A DNA stretch of 41,536 nt from an uncultured Eubacteriales bacterium (GTDB lineage: Bacteria; Bacillota; Clostridia; Oscillospirales; Oscillospiraceae). Shown piece by piece: positions 15,366 to 22,987 of this stretch (position 1 is its first letter; each line of letters starts with the position of its first letter). The stretch covers positions 1 to 41,536 of the forward strand of contig USGS01000006.1 of NCBI GenBank assembly GCA_900554275.1, read 5' to 3'. The notes beneath the pieces were generated by a model. The model worked only from the letters and a program-made list of their open reading frames with translations. It ran no database searches and had not been told where the DNA came from. A program made the position numbers and the translations under genes.

Positions 15366-16295
15366 TCAGAAGGACACCAGCTCCGGATCGGACTTGGTGG
15401 TGGCGGCAATGTCGGTGACGTACAGCACCGGGCCTTCGCCCTGGTAGGCGTCGCATTTCTCCTTTTTCACCGTGGCGTGGATCTTCACCCACTGCTTGTC
15501 CTTGAAGCTCTCCAGCCCCTCGCCCCGGCACACCAGCGCCAGGAACTGCATGTCCTTGTCGCAGCACACCATGGCGAACCGGCCCGGGCAGTGGACACCC
15601 TTGAACTTCTTGGAGTGGCACATGATAGCCTTGAAGGACACCTCCACGCCCTGATAGCGATCCGGATTGTCCATCATGTCCACGTACCAGATACCGTAGT
15701 CGTTGTCGGGCACGTCCAGCTTGCCGCTGCTGAGATCAAAGGGGGACATCTCCGGCGTGACGTATTCCTCGCTGGTGCCGTCGGCATTCTCCAGATAGAT
15801 GTCCGCCCGGCGGTTTACCATCCGCAGGTTGCGGCTGCGGAGCTGCTTCCGCAGCTCTTCATTGCAGCGGTTGAAGATGAGCATATCTGCGTTGGTGATC
15901 TTCTCCATCATCAGCTGGCCCATGTTCTTCACATACATCTCAAAGGTGCCGGCGTCCACCAGGCACATGATCTGATATAAGATCCAGTTGGCGGGCAGAC
16001 CCTCCCGGTACAGCGTCTCCATGCTCCACATACCATTGTACTCGATAATGACCTGCTTGGGCCGGTACTGCTTTTCCAGCCTCTTGAAGAAGTCCGGCGT
16101 CATCTGCTCCGGCTCGTCGATGGTGTAGGTGAACACGTTGCTCAGCACATGGGGGTCGTAGTCCGTTTCGCCCTCCTCACACCGCAGCAGCAGCGTGCGG
16201 TCCTCGGCGGCAAAGCCGTCCTGCAGGATGCCGTTGATGAAGCTGGTCTTGCCGGCATCCAGAAAGCCGGCGATAAGGTAAACAGGAATATCCAT
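15366..16295 (-). CDS. CobW/COG0523-like GTPase with an atypical C-terminal (OB-like) domain
   Basis: G3E-type GTPase of 309 aa. Walker A GFLDAGKTS is at residues 10-18. The CxCC metal-site motif of CobW proteins is absent; the equivalent region reads LLLRCEEGETDYD. The last ~125 residues do not look like the usual CobW_C domain. Instead, segments such as MDNPDRYQGVEVSFKAIM, GRFAMVCCDKDMQFLALVC and GEGPVLYVTDI resemble the C-terminal domain of TIGR03943/DUF1980 (YcgQ-like) proteins, which partner a permease in metal-linked loci. It follows the His-rich CobW gene by 16 bases with AAGGAG before its ATG, so the two form an operon. A metallochaperone or regulatory role is inferred. Confidence 0.85.
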   Translation of the reverse strand: MDIPVYLIAGFLDAGKTSFINGILQDGFAAEDRTLLLRCEEGETDYDPHVLSNVFTYTIDEPEQMTPDFFKRLEKQYRPKQVIIEYNGMWSMETLYREGLPANWILYQIMCLVDAGTFEMYVKNMGQLMMEKITNADMLIFNRCNEELRKQLRSRNLRMVNRRADIYLENADGTSEEYVTPEMSPFDLSSGKLDVPDNDYGIWYVDMMDNPDRYQGVEVSFKAIMCHSKKFKGVHCPGRFAMVCCDKDMQFLALVCRGEGLESFKDKQWVKIHATVKKEKCDAYQGEGPVLYVTDIAATTKSDPELVSF

Positions 16296-16311
16296 ACAGT
16301 CGCTCCTTGTC

Positions 16312-17463
16312 TTACAGGCCGAACAGCTCCGCCAGCTTGGCCTCCTTCAGCTCTGCGCCGATAACGCACAGCCGGCCCGTATAGTCCGCCGGGCCGCGGC
16401 GCACCTGATGCTCCTCGGGCACAAAGTCGAAGTGCAGCCACTGGCCGCCGTCGGCGGCGGGAACGATACCCTTGGCCCGGAGGATCGCGCCGTATTCGCC
16501 GCTGTCCAGGGCGGAGAGGATGCGCTCCAGATCGCCCTCGGTGAAAGTCTTCACCGTCTCCACGCCCCAGCTGGTGAACACCTCGTCGGCGTGATGATGG
16601 TGATGGTGGCAGCCGCAGTGGGGATCGTCGCACTCCTCACCGTCATGGTGATGGTGGTGATGCTCATGCTCGTCGTGGTCATCGTCATCGTCGTGATGGT
16701 GATGGCAGTGCTCATGGTCGTCATCGTCGTCATCATCGTGGTGATGGTGGCAGCAGTGGTCGTGGTCATCATCGTGGTCATGGTGGTGATGATGCTCGTG
16801 CTCATGCTCCGCCTCGTCCGCCGCGTGCTCGGCCTGCATCCGGGCCAGCAGCTCGTCGGCCAGCGAAACCTTCTCGATGGCGCTGAGGATGGTCTTGCCG
16901 TCCAGTACGTCCCAGGGGGTGGTCAGGATGGCGGCGTTGGGATTCTTCTCCCGCAGCAGGGCCACGGCGGCCTCCAGCTTCTCCTGGCTCAGCTTCTGCG
17001 TCCGGCTGAGGATGATCGTCCCGGCGGACTCGATCTGGTTGTTGTAGAACTCGCCGAAGTTCTTCATGTATATCTTGACCTTGGTGGCGTCGGCCACGGT
17101 AACGAAGCTGTTCAGCTTCATATCCGGCACGTCCTTGACGGTGTTCTCCACCGCCACGATCACGTCACTGAGCTTACCCACCCCGGAGGGCTCGATGAGG
17201 ATGCGGTCGGGGTGGAACTGCTCGTGGACCTCCTTCAGCGCCTTGTTGAAGTCGCCCACCAGAGAGCAGCAGATGCAGCCGGAGGACATCTCGCTGATCT
17301 GCACGCCGCTGTCCTTCAGGAAGCCGCCGTCGATGCTGATCTCGCCGAACTCGTTCTCGATGAGCACCAGCTTCTCGCCCTGGAACGCCTCCGCCAGCAG
17401 CTTTTTGATCAGGGTCGTCTTGCCGGCGCCCAAAAAGCCAGATACAATGTCGATTTTTGTCAT
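16312..17463 (-). CDS. CobW-family zinc/cobalt metallochaperone GTPase with His-rich insert
   Basis: GTP-dependent metal chaperone of the COG0523 family, 383 aa. Walker A GFLGAGKTT (9-17), switch region IENEFGEISID (35-45) and the metal motif C63-I-C65-C66 are intact. Between GTPase and C-terminal domain lies a stretch of about 70 residues (219-291) made almost only of His, Asp and Glu with a few Cys, well beyond the short His tracts of most members; it is likely a metal store or sensor. The C-terminal CobW_C domain follows (WGVETVKTFTEGDL to the end). ATG at 17463 follows GAAGG by about 10 bases. Its own promoter is at 17517-17544. Zn is the most common metal for such proteins but this is not decided here. 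Confidence 0.93.
   Translation of the reverse strand: MTKIDIVSGFLGAGKTTLIKKLLAEAFQGEKLVLIENEFGEISIDGGFLKDSGVQISEMSSGCICCSLVGDFNKALKEVHEQFHPDRILIEPSGVGKLSDVIVAVENTVKDVPDMKLNSFVTVADATKVKIYMKNFGEFYNNQIESAGTIILSRTQKLSQEKLEAAVALLREKNPNAAILTTPWDVLDGKTILSAIEKVSLADELLARMQAEHAADEAEHEHEHHHHHDHDDDHDHCCHHHHDDDDDDDHEHCHHHHDDDDDHDEHEHHHHHHDGEECDDPHCGCHHHHHHADEVFTSWGVETVKTFTEGDLERILSALDSGEYGAILRAKGIVPAADGGQWLHFDFVPEEHQVRRGPADYTGRLCVIGAELKEAKLAELFGL
16591..16809 (-). repeat. Low-complexity His/Asp codon tract inside the CobW gene
   Basis: About 220 bases of repeated CAC/CAT, GAC/GAT and GAG codons. In-frame expansion or contraction by slippage is likely between strains. It also creates a meaningless Val/Met-rich frame on the plus strand. 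Confidence 0.9.
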
Positions 17464-17516
17464 AGTGAAAACCTTCTTTTCTCCGCCGCCGGAGCGGCTC
17501 ATATTTTTTCACCTAT

Positions 17517-17544
17517 ATCATATCCCATTTTTTTGAAAATGCAA
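17517..17544 (-). promoter_or_regulatory. Promoter for the two-gene CobW operon
   Basis: -35 TTGCAT (17539-17544), 16-bp spacer, -10 TATGAT (17517-17522). No clear Zur-type palindrome was found around it. Confidence 0.6.
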
Positions 17545-17567
17545 GGGGATACATAATGAAAATGAAT

Positions 17568-17604
17568 GCTGAAAAAGGAACGTCGGTGACGTTCCTTTTT
17601 CAGC
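17568..17604 (-). terminator. Terminator after the small lipoprotein gene
   Basis: Perfect 17-bp stem (17568-17584 with 17588-17604), 3-base loop, A5/T5 at stem ends. It insulates the lipoprotein gene from the CobW promoter just downstream. Confidence 0.88.
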
Positions 17605-17607
17605 CCA

Positions 17608-17946
17608 TTACCGGTCGTTGTCCAAAAAGCCGTCTGTGTCCGTCACCCGCCCGTTGTGCAGCATCTCCTGATAGTCGCTGTCAAAGGCGGCGGCGTCACG
17701 GCTGCGCCGGGCCGTGCTGCGGCCCATCCGTGTTTCCGCGGCGGCGGAAGCGTCGCTGCCGTCCACGCGCTCCGGATCATCGCCGGGAACAGCGCCGTTG
17801 GTGTCTGGCTGGGTGCTGGCGTTGCCGTTAGGTGTGGTGTTGGGGTCTTTGCTGGTGTCGGGCTTGGTGCTGCCCGTGTCGCCGCAGGCCGTCAGCGTCA
17901 GCGCCAGGATCAGCGCCGCCGCCAGCGCGCAAATACGTTTTTCCAT
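17608..17946 (-). CDS. Small hypothetical lipoprotein
   Basis: Predicted lipid-anchored protein of 112 aa, not recognised as a known family. The signal peptide MEKRICALAAALILALTLTAC has lipobox C21. Next comes a Thr/Asn/Pro/Asp-rich low-complexity stretch (about 25-60), as in cell-wall spacer regions, then an acidic and Arg-containing C-terminal part ending DGFLDNDR with no obvious domain. ATG at 17946 is preferred over ATG at 17952, since AGGAGG is then 8 bases away rather than 2. Divergent from uridine phosphorylase; a strong terminator follows. Confidence 0.75.
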   Translation of the reverse strand: MEKRICALAAALILALTLTACGDTGSTKPDTSKDPNTTPNGNASTQPDTNGAVPGDDPERVDGSDASAAAETRMGRSTARRSRDAAAFDSDYQEMLHNGRVTDTDGFLDNDR

Positions 17947-18046
17947 GGTCATGTCCTCCTTTTCCCTCCGTGTGCGATCTTGTCGCCGGATGTAGTATCT
18001 GCCGATGCGACGTTTGTAGCCGCGACACTTTTTGCCTTTTGCGCCG

Positions 18047-18075
18047 TTGCTTTTTGGCGCGGTTTGGGATATAAT
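18047..18075 (+). promoter_or_regulatory. Promoter for uridine phosphorylase
   Basis: -35 TTGCTT (18047-18052), 17-bp spacer, consensus -10 TATAAT (18070-18075). Confidence 0.75.
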
Positions 18076-18122
18076 CAAAGATACTTATCAAATTTGAACC
18101 TGTCAAAAGGAGGACATATACG

Positions 18123-18890
18123 ATGCAAACGCTGGAAAAACAGTATCATATCCACTGTATGGAGGGCGATGTGGGCCGCTACGTCATCCTGCCCGGCGAC
18201 CCGGGCCGCTGCGAGAAGATCGCCGCGCTGTTTGACGACGCGCATTTTGTGTCCAGCAACCGGGAGTACACCGTCTACACCGGCACGCTGCTGGGGGAGA
18301 AGGTGTCCGTCTGCTCCACCGGCATCGGCGGGCCGTCCGCCTCCATCGCCATGGAGGAGCTGCACAACATCGGCGCGGACACCTTCCTCCGCGTGGGCAC
18401 ATGCGGCGGCATTGATCTGGATGTCCGCAGCGGCGACGTGGTGGTGGCCACCGGAGCGATCCGTTTTGAGCATACCAGCCGGGAGTACGCGCCCATCGAG
18501 TACCCCGCTGTGGCCAGCTTTGAGGTGACGACGGCGCTGGTGCAGGCGGCGAAAGCGCTGGGCAAGCGCACCCAGGTAGGCGTGGTCCAGTGCAAGGACG
18601 CGTTCTACGGCCAGCACAGCCCCACGAAGATGCCCGTGTCCTACGAGCTGCTGAACAAGTGGGAGGCATGGAAGCGCCTGGGCGTCAAGGCCAGCGAGAT
18701 GGAGTCCGCGGCGCTGTTCGTGGTGGCGGACGCGCTGAAATGCCGCTGCGGCAGCTGCTTCCACGTGGTGTGGAATCAGGAGCGGGAGAAGGCCGGGCTG
18801 GATCAGGACATGAGTGAGGACACCACCTCCGCCGTGCAGGTGGGCGTGGAGGCTCTGAAGCTGCTCATCGAGGCGGACCGGAGGAAATAA
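18123..18890 (+). CDS. udp: Uridine phosphorylase
   Basis: Cytosolic nucleoside phosphorylase of 255 aa that splits uridine with phosphate to uracil and ribose-1-phosphate. The phosphate site GDPGR is at 25-29, the core STGIGGPSASIAMEEL at 65-80, FYGQHSP at 161-167 and the ribose-binding EMES at 192-195; these fit the NP-I uridine phosphorylase group better than purine phosphorylase. AAAAGGAGG precedes the ATG by 8-9 bases. It is a single-gene unit with its own promoter and terminator. It complements the cytidine deaminase at 13011-13400. Confidence 0.93.
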   Translation: MQTLEKQYHIHCMEGDVGRYVILPGDPGRCEKIAALFDDAHFVSSNREYTVYTGTLLGEKVSVCSTGIGGPSASIAMEELHNIGADTFLRVGTCGGIDLDVRSGDVVVATGAIRFEHTSREYAPIEYPAVASFEVTTALVQAAKALGKRTQVGVVQCKDAFYGQHSPTKMPVSYELLNKWEAWKRLGVKASEMESAALFVVADALKCRCGSCFHVVWNQEREKAGLDQDMSEDTTSAVQVGVEALKLLIEADRRK

Positions 18891-18904
18891 GATAGACGAA
18901 CATA

Positions 18905-18939
18905 AAGAGGGAAGACCGCTGTCGGCGGTCTTCCCTTTT
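18905..18939. terminator. Terminator between udp and oleate hydratase
   Basis: 11-bp GC-rich stem (18909-18919 with 18925-18935), extended by A-T pairs, then TTTT. Convergent genes, so it may serve both. Confidence 0.88.
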
Positions 18940-18959
18940 GCGCAGCGCGGCACGGGGCA

Positions 18960-20738
18960 TCAGAGGATGTGATACTCCTTCAGCAGCTTTTCGATGTCAG
19001 TGCCCTCGATCTTGCTCAGCGCCTTCTTCAGCGCCAGCTTCTCCACCAGGTTCAGGTCCATGTCGGTGGGGGACTTGCCGTCCCGCAGCTTCACCGTGGC
19101 ATCCAGCAGATCACGGACATCATACACGCTGCCCCAGACCTCCGGCACGCCGCGGTCCACGTTCAGCAGGGTGTACACGGCCTCCATGCCGGTGCGCATG
19201 GAATACTCGGTGGTGAAGATGGTGTCCCGGGGCGTCTCGGCAAACTGGCCCAGGAAGGCGAAGTTCACGCTGCCGTCCGGCACGACCTTGGGCCGGTCGC
19301 CGTAGGCGCGGGGCATGAAGAACGCGTCGATATACGGCATCATCACCGGCACGGTGTTGGCGCTGTTTTCGGCCATGTCCTCGATCTGATCCTCCGGCAC
19401 GCCGATGTGATACAGCCACTCCATGCAGATCTCCTTGCCGGTACACTCCCGCATGGGCTTCTTCACATAGTCGCCGGGCTTGTCGGTGAACAGAGAGTAG
19501 ACCCACACCAGGCAGTGATCCTTGGGCTGCTCGCGGAACTGGGGCTGGCGGTTGATGGTCCAGCTCATGAGCCAGCTGGAGTCCTTCACGGTGACGATGC
19601 CGCCGGTGACCACCTTGCCGGTAAACGGGTCGCGCTTGCAGATGTTCTTGATATAGGGGATGATGCGCTGGTCCAGCGTCTCCACCGTGGCGCTCATCCA
19701 GTTGGTCTGCTCCGGGTCGTAGCAGAACTTGTCGGGATGGCCGAAGTCGGAGTCCTGAGCGGCGATCTTCCGCCACATATCCCAGCCGCCGCCCTCCTTG
19801 ATCTCGGTGTTGTAGGGCGCGGGGGTGTTCTGGCTGCCCATGGAGGAATTCTCCACGCAGCCGCCGTTGGTGATGAACACCAGGTCGTTCTCCGTCAGGT
19901 CAATGCCGCCCTTTTCGCCGTTCTCGAGGATGTCGATGCGCTTGGCCAGCTTGTGCTTGGGGTCGGCACAGTCAAATTCCACGTTGGTCACCTGCACGCC
20001 GTAGTGGAACTGGACGCCGAAGCCCTGCAGATACTTGACCATGGGCAGGATCATGGACTCATACTGGTTGTACTTGGTGAAGCGCAGGGCGGTGAAGTCG
20101 GGCAGGCCGCCGATGTGGTGGATATACCGCTGGATATACAGCTTCATCTCCAGTGCGCTGTGCCAGTTTTCAAAGGCGAACATGGTCCGCCAGTACAGCC
20201 AGAAGTTGGAGTTGAACACCTCATCGTCGAAGAAATCGGTGATGCGCTTGTCCTGCAGGTCCTCGTTGGGGGTGAAGAACAGCTTCATGATCTCCATCGC
20301 GCCCTTGTCGGAAATGTCGAACTTGCCGTCGGTGTGGGCGTCCTCGCCGCGGTTGACGGTGGCGCGGCACAGAGAGTAGTTGGGGTCGGCCTTGTTCAGC
20401 CAGTAGTACTCGTCCAGTACGCTGACACCCTCCGTCTCGATGGAGGGGATGGAGTGGAACAGATCCCACATGACCTCGAAGTGGTTGTCCATCTCGCGGC
20501 CGCCCCGCATGACGTAGCCGATGTTCTTGAACTTCCATCCGTCGCAAGCGCCGCCGGCGGTGGGGCCCTTCTCCAGAATGTGGACGCGCTCGCCCTTCAT
20601 CTGACCGTCGCGGACCAGGTAGCAGGCGGCGGTCAGGGCCGCCAGGCCGCTGCCCACGATATAGGCGGATTTGTTGTCCACGCCCTCCGGCTTCTTGGGA
20701 CGGGCAAACGCTTCATAGTTACCGCTGGAATAATACAT
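18960..20738 (-). CDS. ohyA: Oleate hydratase (67-kDa myosin-cross-reactive antigen family)
   Basis: FAD-dependent enzyme of 592 aa that adds water to the cis-9 double bond of oleate and related unsaturated fatty acids, giving 10-hydroxy fatty acids; peripheral to the membrane. The Rossmann motif VGSGLAALTAA is at 28-38, the second FAD segment EKGPTAGGACDGW at 56-68, and the conserved active-site loop RGGREMDNHFE at 78-88 contains the catalytic Glu (E82 by comparison with known hydratases). Length is normal. AGGAGG lies 9 bases before the ATG. Its promoter overlaps an inverted repeat, and a TetR gene lies just upstream in the same direction. Likely role: detoxification of host or dietary unsaturated fatty acids. 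Confidence 0.96.
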   Translation of the reverse strand: MYYSSGNYEAFARPKKPEGVDNKSAYIVGSGLAALTAACYLVRDGQMKGERVHILEKGPTAGGACDGWKFKNIGYVMRGGREMDNHFEVMWDLFHSIPSIETEGVSVLDEYYWLNKADPNYSLCRATVNRGEDAHTDGKFDISDKGAMEIMKLFFTPNEDLQDKRITDFFDDEVFNSNFWLYWRTMFAFENWHSALEMKLYIQRYIHHIGGLPDFTALRFTKYNQYESMILPMVKYLQGFGVQFHYGVQVTNVEFDCADPKHKLAKRIDILENGEKGGIDLTENDLVFITNGGCVENSSMGSQNTPAPYNTEIKEGGGWDMWRKIAAQDSDFGHPDKFCYDPEQTNWMSATVETLDQRIIPYIKNICKRDPFTGKVVTGGIVTVKDSSWLMSWTINRQPQFREQPKDHCLVWVYSLFTDKPGDYVKKPMRECTGKEICMEWLYHIGVPEDQIEDMAENSANTVPVMMPYIDAFFMPRAYGDRPKVVPDGSVNFAFLGQFAETPRDTIFTTEYSMRTGMEAVYTLLNVDRGVPEVWGSVYDVRDLLDATVKLRDGKSPTDMDLNLVEKLALKKALSKIEGTDIEKLLKEYHIL

Positions 20739-20758
20739 AATGCAAACCTCCTGTAAAC

Positions 20759-20790
20759 TGTATGTTTTCCTTTGATGGTGAAAGCATACA
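20759..20790. promoter_or_regulatory. Candidate TetR operator at the oleate hydratase promoter
   Basis: Inverted repeat with 11-bp arms, TGTATGTTTTC (20759-20769) and GAAAGCATACA (20780-20790), one mismatch, 10-bp spacer. It overlaps the -10 and the start point of ohyA, the expected place for a repressor site. Confidence 0.6.
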
Positions 20791-20811
20791 TCCCCCGGAG
20801 ATTTTGTTCAA
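20783..20811 (-). promoter_or_regulatory. Promoter for oleate hydratase
   Basis: -35 TTGAAC (20806-20811), 17-bp spacer, -10 TATGCT (20783-20788), 45 bases before the ATG. Confidence 0.65.
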
Positions 20812-20823
20812 TCAGCAGAAAGA

Positions 20824-20852
20824 CCCCGGTGATAAAAATCTTATCACCGGGG
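20824..20852 (-). terminator. Hairpin after the TetR gene
   Basis: Perfect 12-bp stem CCCCGGTGATAA/TTATCACCGGGG with 5-base loop. On the minus strand it is followed by TCTTTCTG, a weak T-tract. Likely terminator, not strong. Confidence 0.6.
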
Positions 20853-20873
20853 CATAAGCTGTTCAGTTTTTTA

Positions 20874-21455
20874 TCATTCGGCCGCATTTGATAAAGGCTT
20901 ATCGGTGCGCAGGCGTTCCAGCGCGGACTTGATGCTGCCGTGGATCACCTGCTCCAGCCGATCCACGATGACCTGCGGGTTGCCCTTCATGTCGTTTTTC
21001 ACCCAGTCCAGCATCAGCCCCACGAACATATACTTATACAGCGTGGCGATGAAGGCCTTGTCCTCCGGGCGCACGGACATCCCCCGGGCCTGCTCCTCCA
21101 CCACGTCCTCCAGCAGCCGGTACGTGACCTGATAGAGATAGCTCTCCACCTGCTCCCGGCTGACGGAGCGGTAGACGTTCAGGATAAAGGGCTTGTTCTC
21201 CTGCACCGCCTCAAAAATCTGCAAAAGCCCCTGCTGCCACGTCTCATAGGTCTTTTTCCCCGCCAGCGCGCGGCTGGCGTCCTCCTGACAGCACCACTCC
21301 ACCAGATCATAGATGTCCTTGAAGTGGTAGTAGAACGTCATGCGGTTGATGCCGCAGTCGTCGGTGATGTCGCTGACGGTGATCTTGTGCAGCGGCTTTT
21401 CCAGCAGCAGCTTTTTCAGCGATGCCTCCAGTGCCCGCTTGGTGACCTGTGACAT
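20874..21455 (-). CDS. TetR/AcrR-family transcriptional regulator
   Basis: Repressor-type regulator of 193 aa. The N-terminal HTH spans about residues 10-52: LKKLLLEKPLHKITVSDI, DDCGINRMTFYYHFKDIYDL. The C-terminal ligand domain resembles the DhaS/TetR_C_8-type group. ATG at 21455 has AGGAGG about 8 bases upstream and starts directly before the HTH; an in-frame ATG at 21578 lies in the tRNA terminator region and is rejected. It has its own strong promoter and a hairpin after the stop, then ohyA follows in the same direction. Control of ohyA by a fatty acid ligand is inferred from position and from the inverted repeat at 20759-20790. Confidence 0.93.
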   Translation of the reverse strand: MSQVTKRALEASLKKLLLEKPLHKITVSDITDDCGINRMTFYYHFKDIYDLVEWCCQEDASRALAGKKTYETWQQGLLQIFEAVQENKPFILNVYRSVSREQVESYLYQVTYRLLEDVVEEQARGMSVRPEDKAFIATLYKYMFVGLMLDWVKNDMKGNPQVIVDRLEQVIHGSIKSALERLRTDKPLSNAAE

Positions 21456-21494
21456 GGAAGATCCTCCTTTGCCGTAAGGTGTGCTTTGCAATGG

Positions 21495-21523
21495 ATTATA
21501 CCCGACCGCACCGGATTTTGCAA
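21495..21523 (-). promoter_or_regulatory. Promoter for the TetR gene
   Basis: -35 TTGCAA (21518-21523), 17-bp spacer, consensus -10 TATAAT (21495-21500). Confidence 0.75.
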
Positions 21524-21550
21524 GGTGAACACGTTTTCGCAGCAAAATCG

Positions 21551-21612
21551 CCGTACCCTGCTCCAAAAAAAGAGACACCCACAGGTGCCTCTTTTTTTGG
21601 AGCAGGGTACGG
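21551..21612 (-). terminator. tRNA-Gly terminator extended by a perfect inverted copy of the tRNA 3' end
   Basis: 24-bp perfect inverted repeat (21551-21574 with 21589-21612), then one mismatch and four more pairs around loop CACA. The right arm comprises the last ~12 bases of the tRNA gene body, CCA and the A7 run; the left arm is an inverted copy ending the hairpin. The inner part with T7 works as terminator. Confidence 0.85.
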
Positions 21613-21671
21613 GAGTCGAACCCGCCTTAACGGCTTGGGAAGCCGCTGTAATACCGATATACCAACCCTGC
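21598..21671 (-). tRNA. tRNA-Gly (anticodon CCC), CCA encoded
   Basis: 74 nt including CCA. The acceptor stem GCAGGGT pairs with ACCCTGC, discriminator T. The anticodon stem GCGGC/GCCGT holds loop TTCCCAA with anticodon CCC at 21637-21639, reading GGG glycine codons. T-loop TTCGACT is standard. A single tRNA unit with its own promoter and terminator. Confidence 0.96.
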
Positions 21672-21690
21672 CTATTCACTTCACCGGGTT

Positions 21691-21719
21691 ATTGTACCAC
21701 ACCGCCGCCGGTTTTGCAA
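21691..21719 (-). promoter_or_regulatory. Promoter for tRNA-Gly
   Basis: -35 TTGCAA (21714-21719), 17-bp spacer, -10 TACAAT (21691-21696), about 20 bases before the tRNA. Confidence 0.75.
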
Positions 21720-21795
21720 CCGAAAATTCTGCCGAAAGGGCATGAATACCTTGTCCCGGCACATATCCATATAAAAAACGCTTGGAGGGGACGAT

Positions 21796-22938
21796 ATGAA
21801 AAAGCTGATGGGGGCGCTGCTGGCCGCACTGTGCGTGCTGGCGCTGCTGCCGAGGACCGCCGGGGCGGTGGAGCTGCCGCTGACCAGCCGCGCCGCGCTG
21901 CTGATGGAAAAGACCACCGGAGAGATCCTGTTCGCTCAGAATGAGCATGAGGCGTTAGAGCCGGCCAGCGTCACCAAGATCATGACGCTGCTGCTGACCA
22001 TGGACGCCATCGACAGCGGGGCGATGGCCTATGACGACGTGGTCACGGTGTCCGCCAACGCCGCCGGCATGGGCGGCAGTCAGGTCTTTTTGGCGGAGGG
22101 GGAAAAGATCACCGTGGAGGAGCTGCTGAAAAGTGTGTGCGTGTCCTCCGGCAACGACGCGGCGGTGGCACTGGCGGAGAAGGTCTCCGGCGTGACGGAG
22201 CTGTTCGTGGAGCAGATGAACAACCGGGCCAAGGGCTTGGGCATGGACGACACCCACTTCGTCAACTGCACCGGCCTCACCGCCAAGGGTCACGTCACCA
22301 GCGCCTACGACATCGCCCTTATGAGCCGGGAGCTGCTCACCAAGCACCCGGACATCCGCCGCTTCACCACCATCTGGACGGACACCATCCGTGACGGAAC
22401 GTTCGGCCTGGCCAACACCAACAAGCTCATTCGCTTCTATGACGGTGCAACAGGCCTCAAGACCGGCTACACCACCTCCGCCGGGTACTGCATCAGCGCC
22501 ACGGCGGAGCGGGAGGGCATGGAGCTCATCGCCGTCATCATGAAGGGGGAGACGGCGGATAAGCGGAACACCGATGCCAAGGCCCTGCTGAACTATGGCT
22601 TCTCCACCTACGCGCTGGTGTCCGTCGCGCCGGAGGAATCGCTGCCCGTCCTGCCGGTGTCCATGGGCGAGACAGAGCAGGTGCCGCTGATGCTGCCGGA
22701 GGAGGGCGTCACCGCCCTGGTGGAAAAGGGGAGGGCCAACGCCCTGACGCGGCGCATAGACCTGCCGGAGGGCCTGACCGCGCCCATCGCGGCGGGCCAG
22801 CCGGTGGGAACGCTGACGCTGCTGGACGGCGAAACGGAGGTGCTGACCGTGCCGATCCTGGCGGCGGAGGACGTTCCCCGGCGGAGCTGGGGCAGCCTGT
22901 TCGTCCAGCTGCTGCGGACAGTGTCCTTCGTCAGATAG
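21796..22938 (+). CDS. D-alanyl-D-alanine carboxypeptidase (PBP5/DacF type)
   Basis: Low-molecular-mass penicillin-binding protein of 380 aa that removes the terminal D-Ala of peptidoglycan stem peptides outside the membrane. A signal peptide (about 1-24, cleavage near AGA-VEL) precedes the S11 domain. All three catalytic motifs are present: S58-V-T-K61, S118-G-N120 and K222-T-G224. The PBP5_C beta domain follows (about 270-360) and the protein ends with a short amphipathic tail, SWGSLFVQLLRTVSFVR, suitable for membrane attachment. GGAGGGG precedes the ATG by 6-7 bases. DacF-type enzymes act in sporulation in some Clostridia, but this gene alone does not show that. Confidence 0.95.
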   Translation: MKKLMGALLAALCVLALLPRTAGAVELPLTSRAALLMEKTTGEILFAQNEHEALEPASVTKIMTLLLTMDAIDSGAMAYDDVVTVSANAAGMGGSQVFLAEGEKITVEELLKSVCVSSGNDAAVALAEKVSGVTELFVEQMNNRAKGLGMDDTHFVNCTGLTAKGHVTSAYDIALMSRELLTKHPDIRRFTTIWTDTIRDGTFGLANTNKLIRFYDGATGLKTGYTTSAGYCISATAEREGMELIAVIMKGETADKRNTDAKALLNYGFSTYALVSVAPEESLPVLPVSMGETEQVPLMLPEEGVTALVEKGRANALTRRIDLPEGLTAPIAAGQPVGTLTLLDGETEVLTVPILAAEDVPRRSWGSLFVQLLRTVSFVR

Positions 22939-22943
22939 AAAAT

Positions 22944-22987
22944 AAGGGGAAAGCGGGCCTTTCGTCCCGATTTCCCCTTGTTTTTTT
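22944..22987 (+). terminator. Terminator after the carboxypeptidase gene
   Basis: 14-bp stem (22944-22957 with 22966-22979) with one mismatch, 8-base loop, followed by GTTTTTTT. Confidence 0.92.

Noticed and set aside
16591..16809. Short tandem repeats that could be taken for a CRISPR or satellite array
   Set aside because: Irregular codon-level repetition inside a coding frame, no constant repeat/spacer pattern.
16408..17556. Val/Met-rich 382-codon frame on the plus strand opposite the His-rich CobW gene
   Set aside because: It is the complement of CAC/GAC codons (GTG/GTC), so it mimics a membrane protein. The minus-strand CobW gene has all motifs.
17556..17567. AATGAAAATGAATG-like repeats before the CobW promoter as a Fur/Zur box
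   Set aside because: Only loosely like Fur hexamers, without inverted symmetry; evidence too thin.
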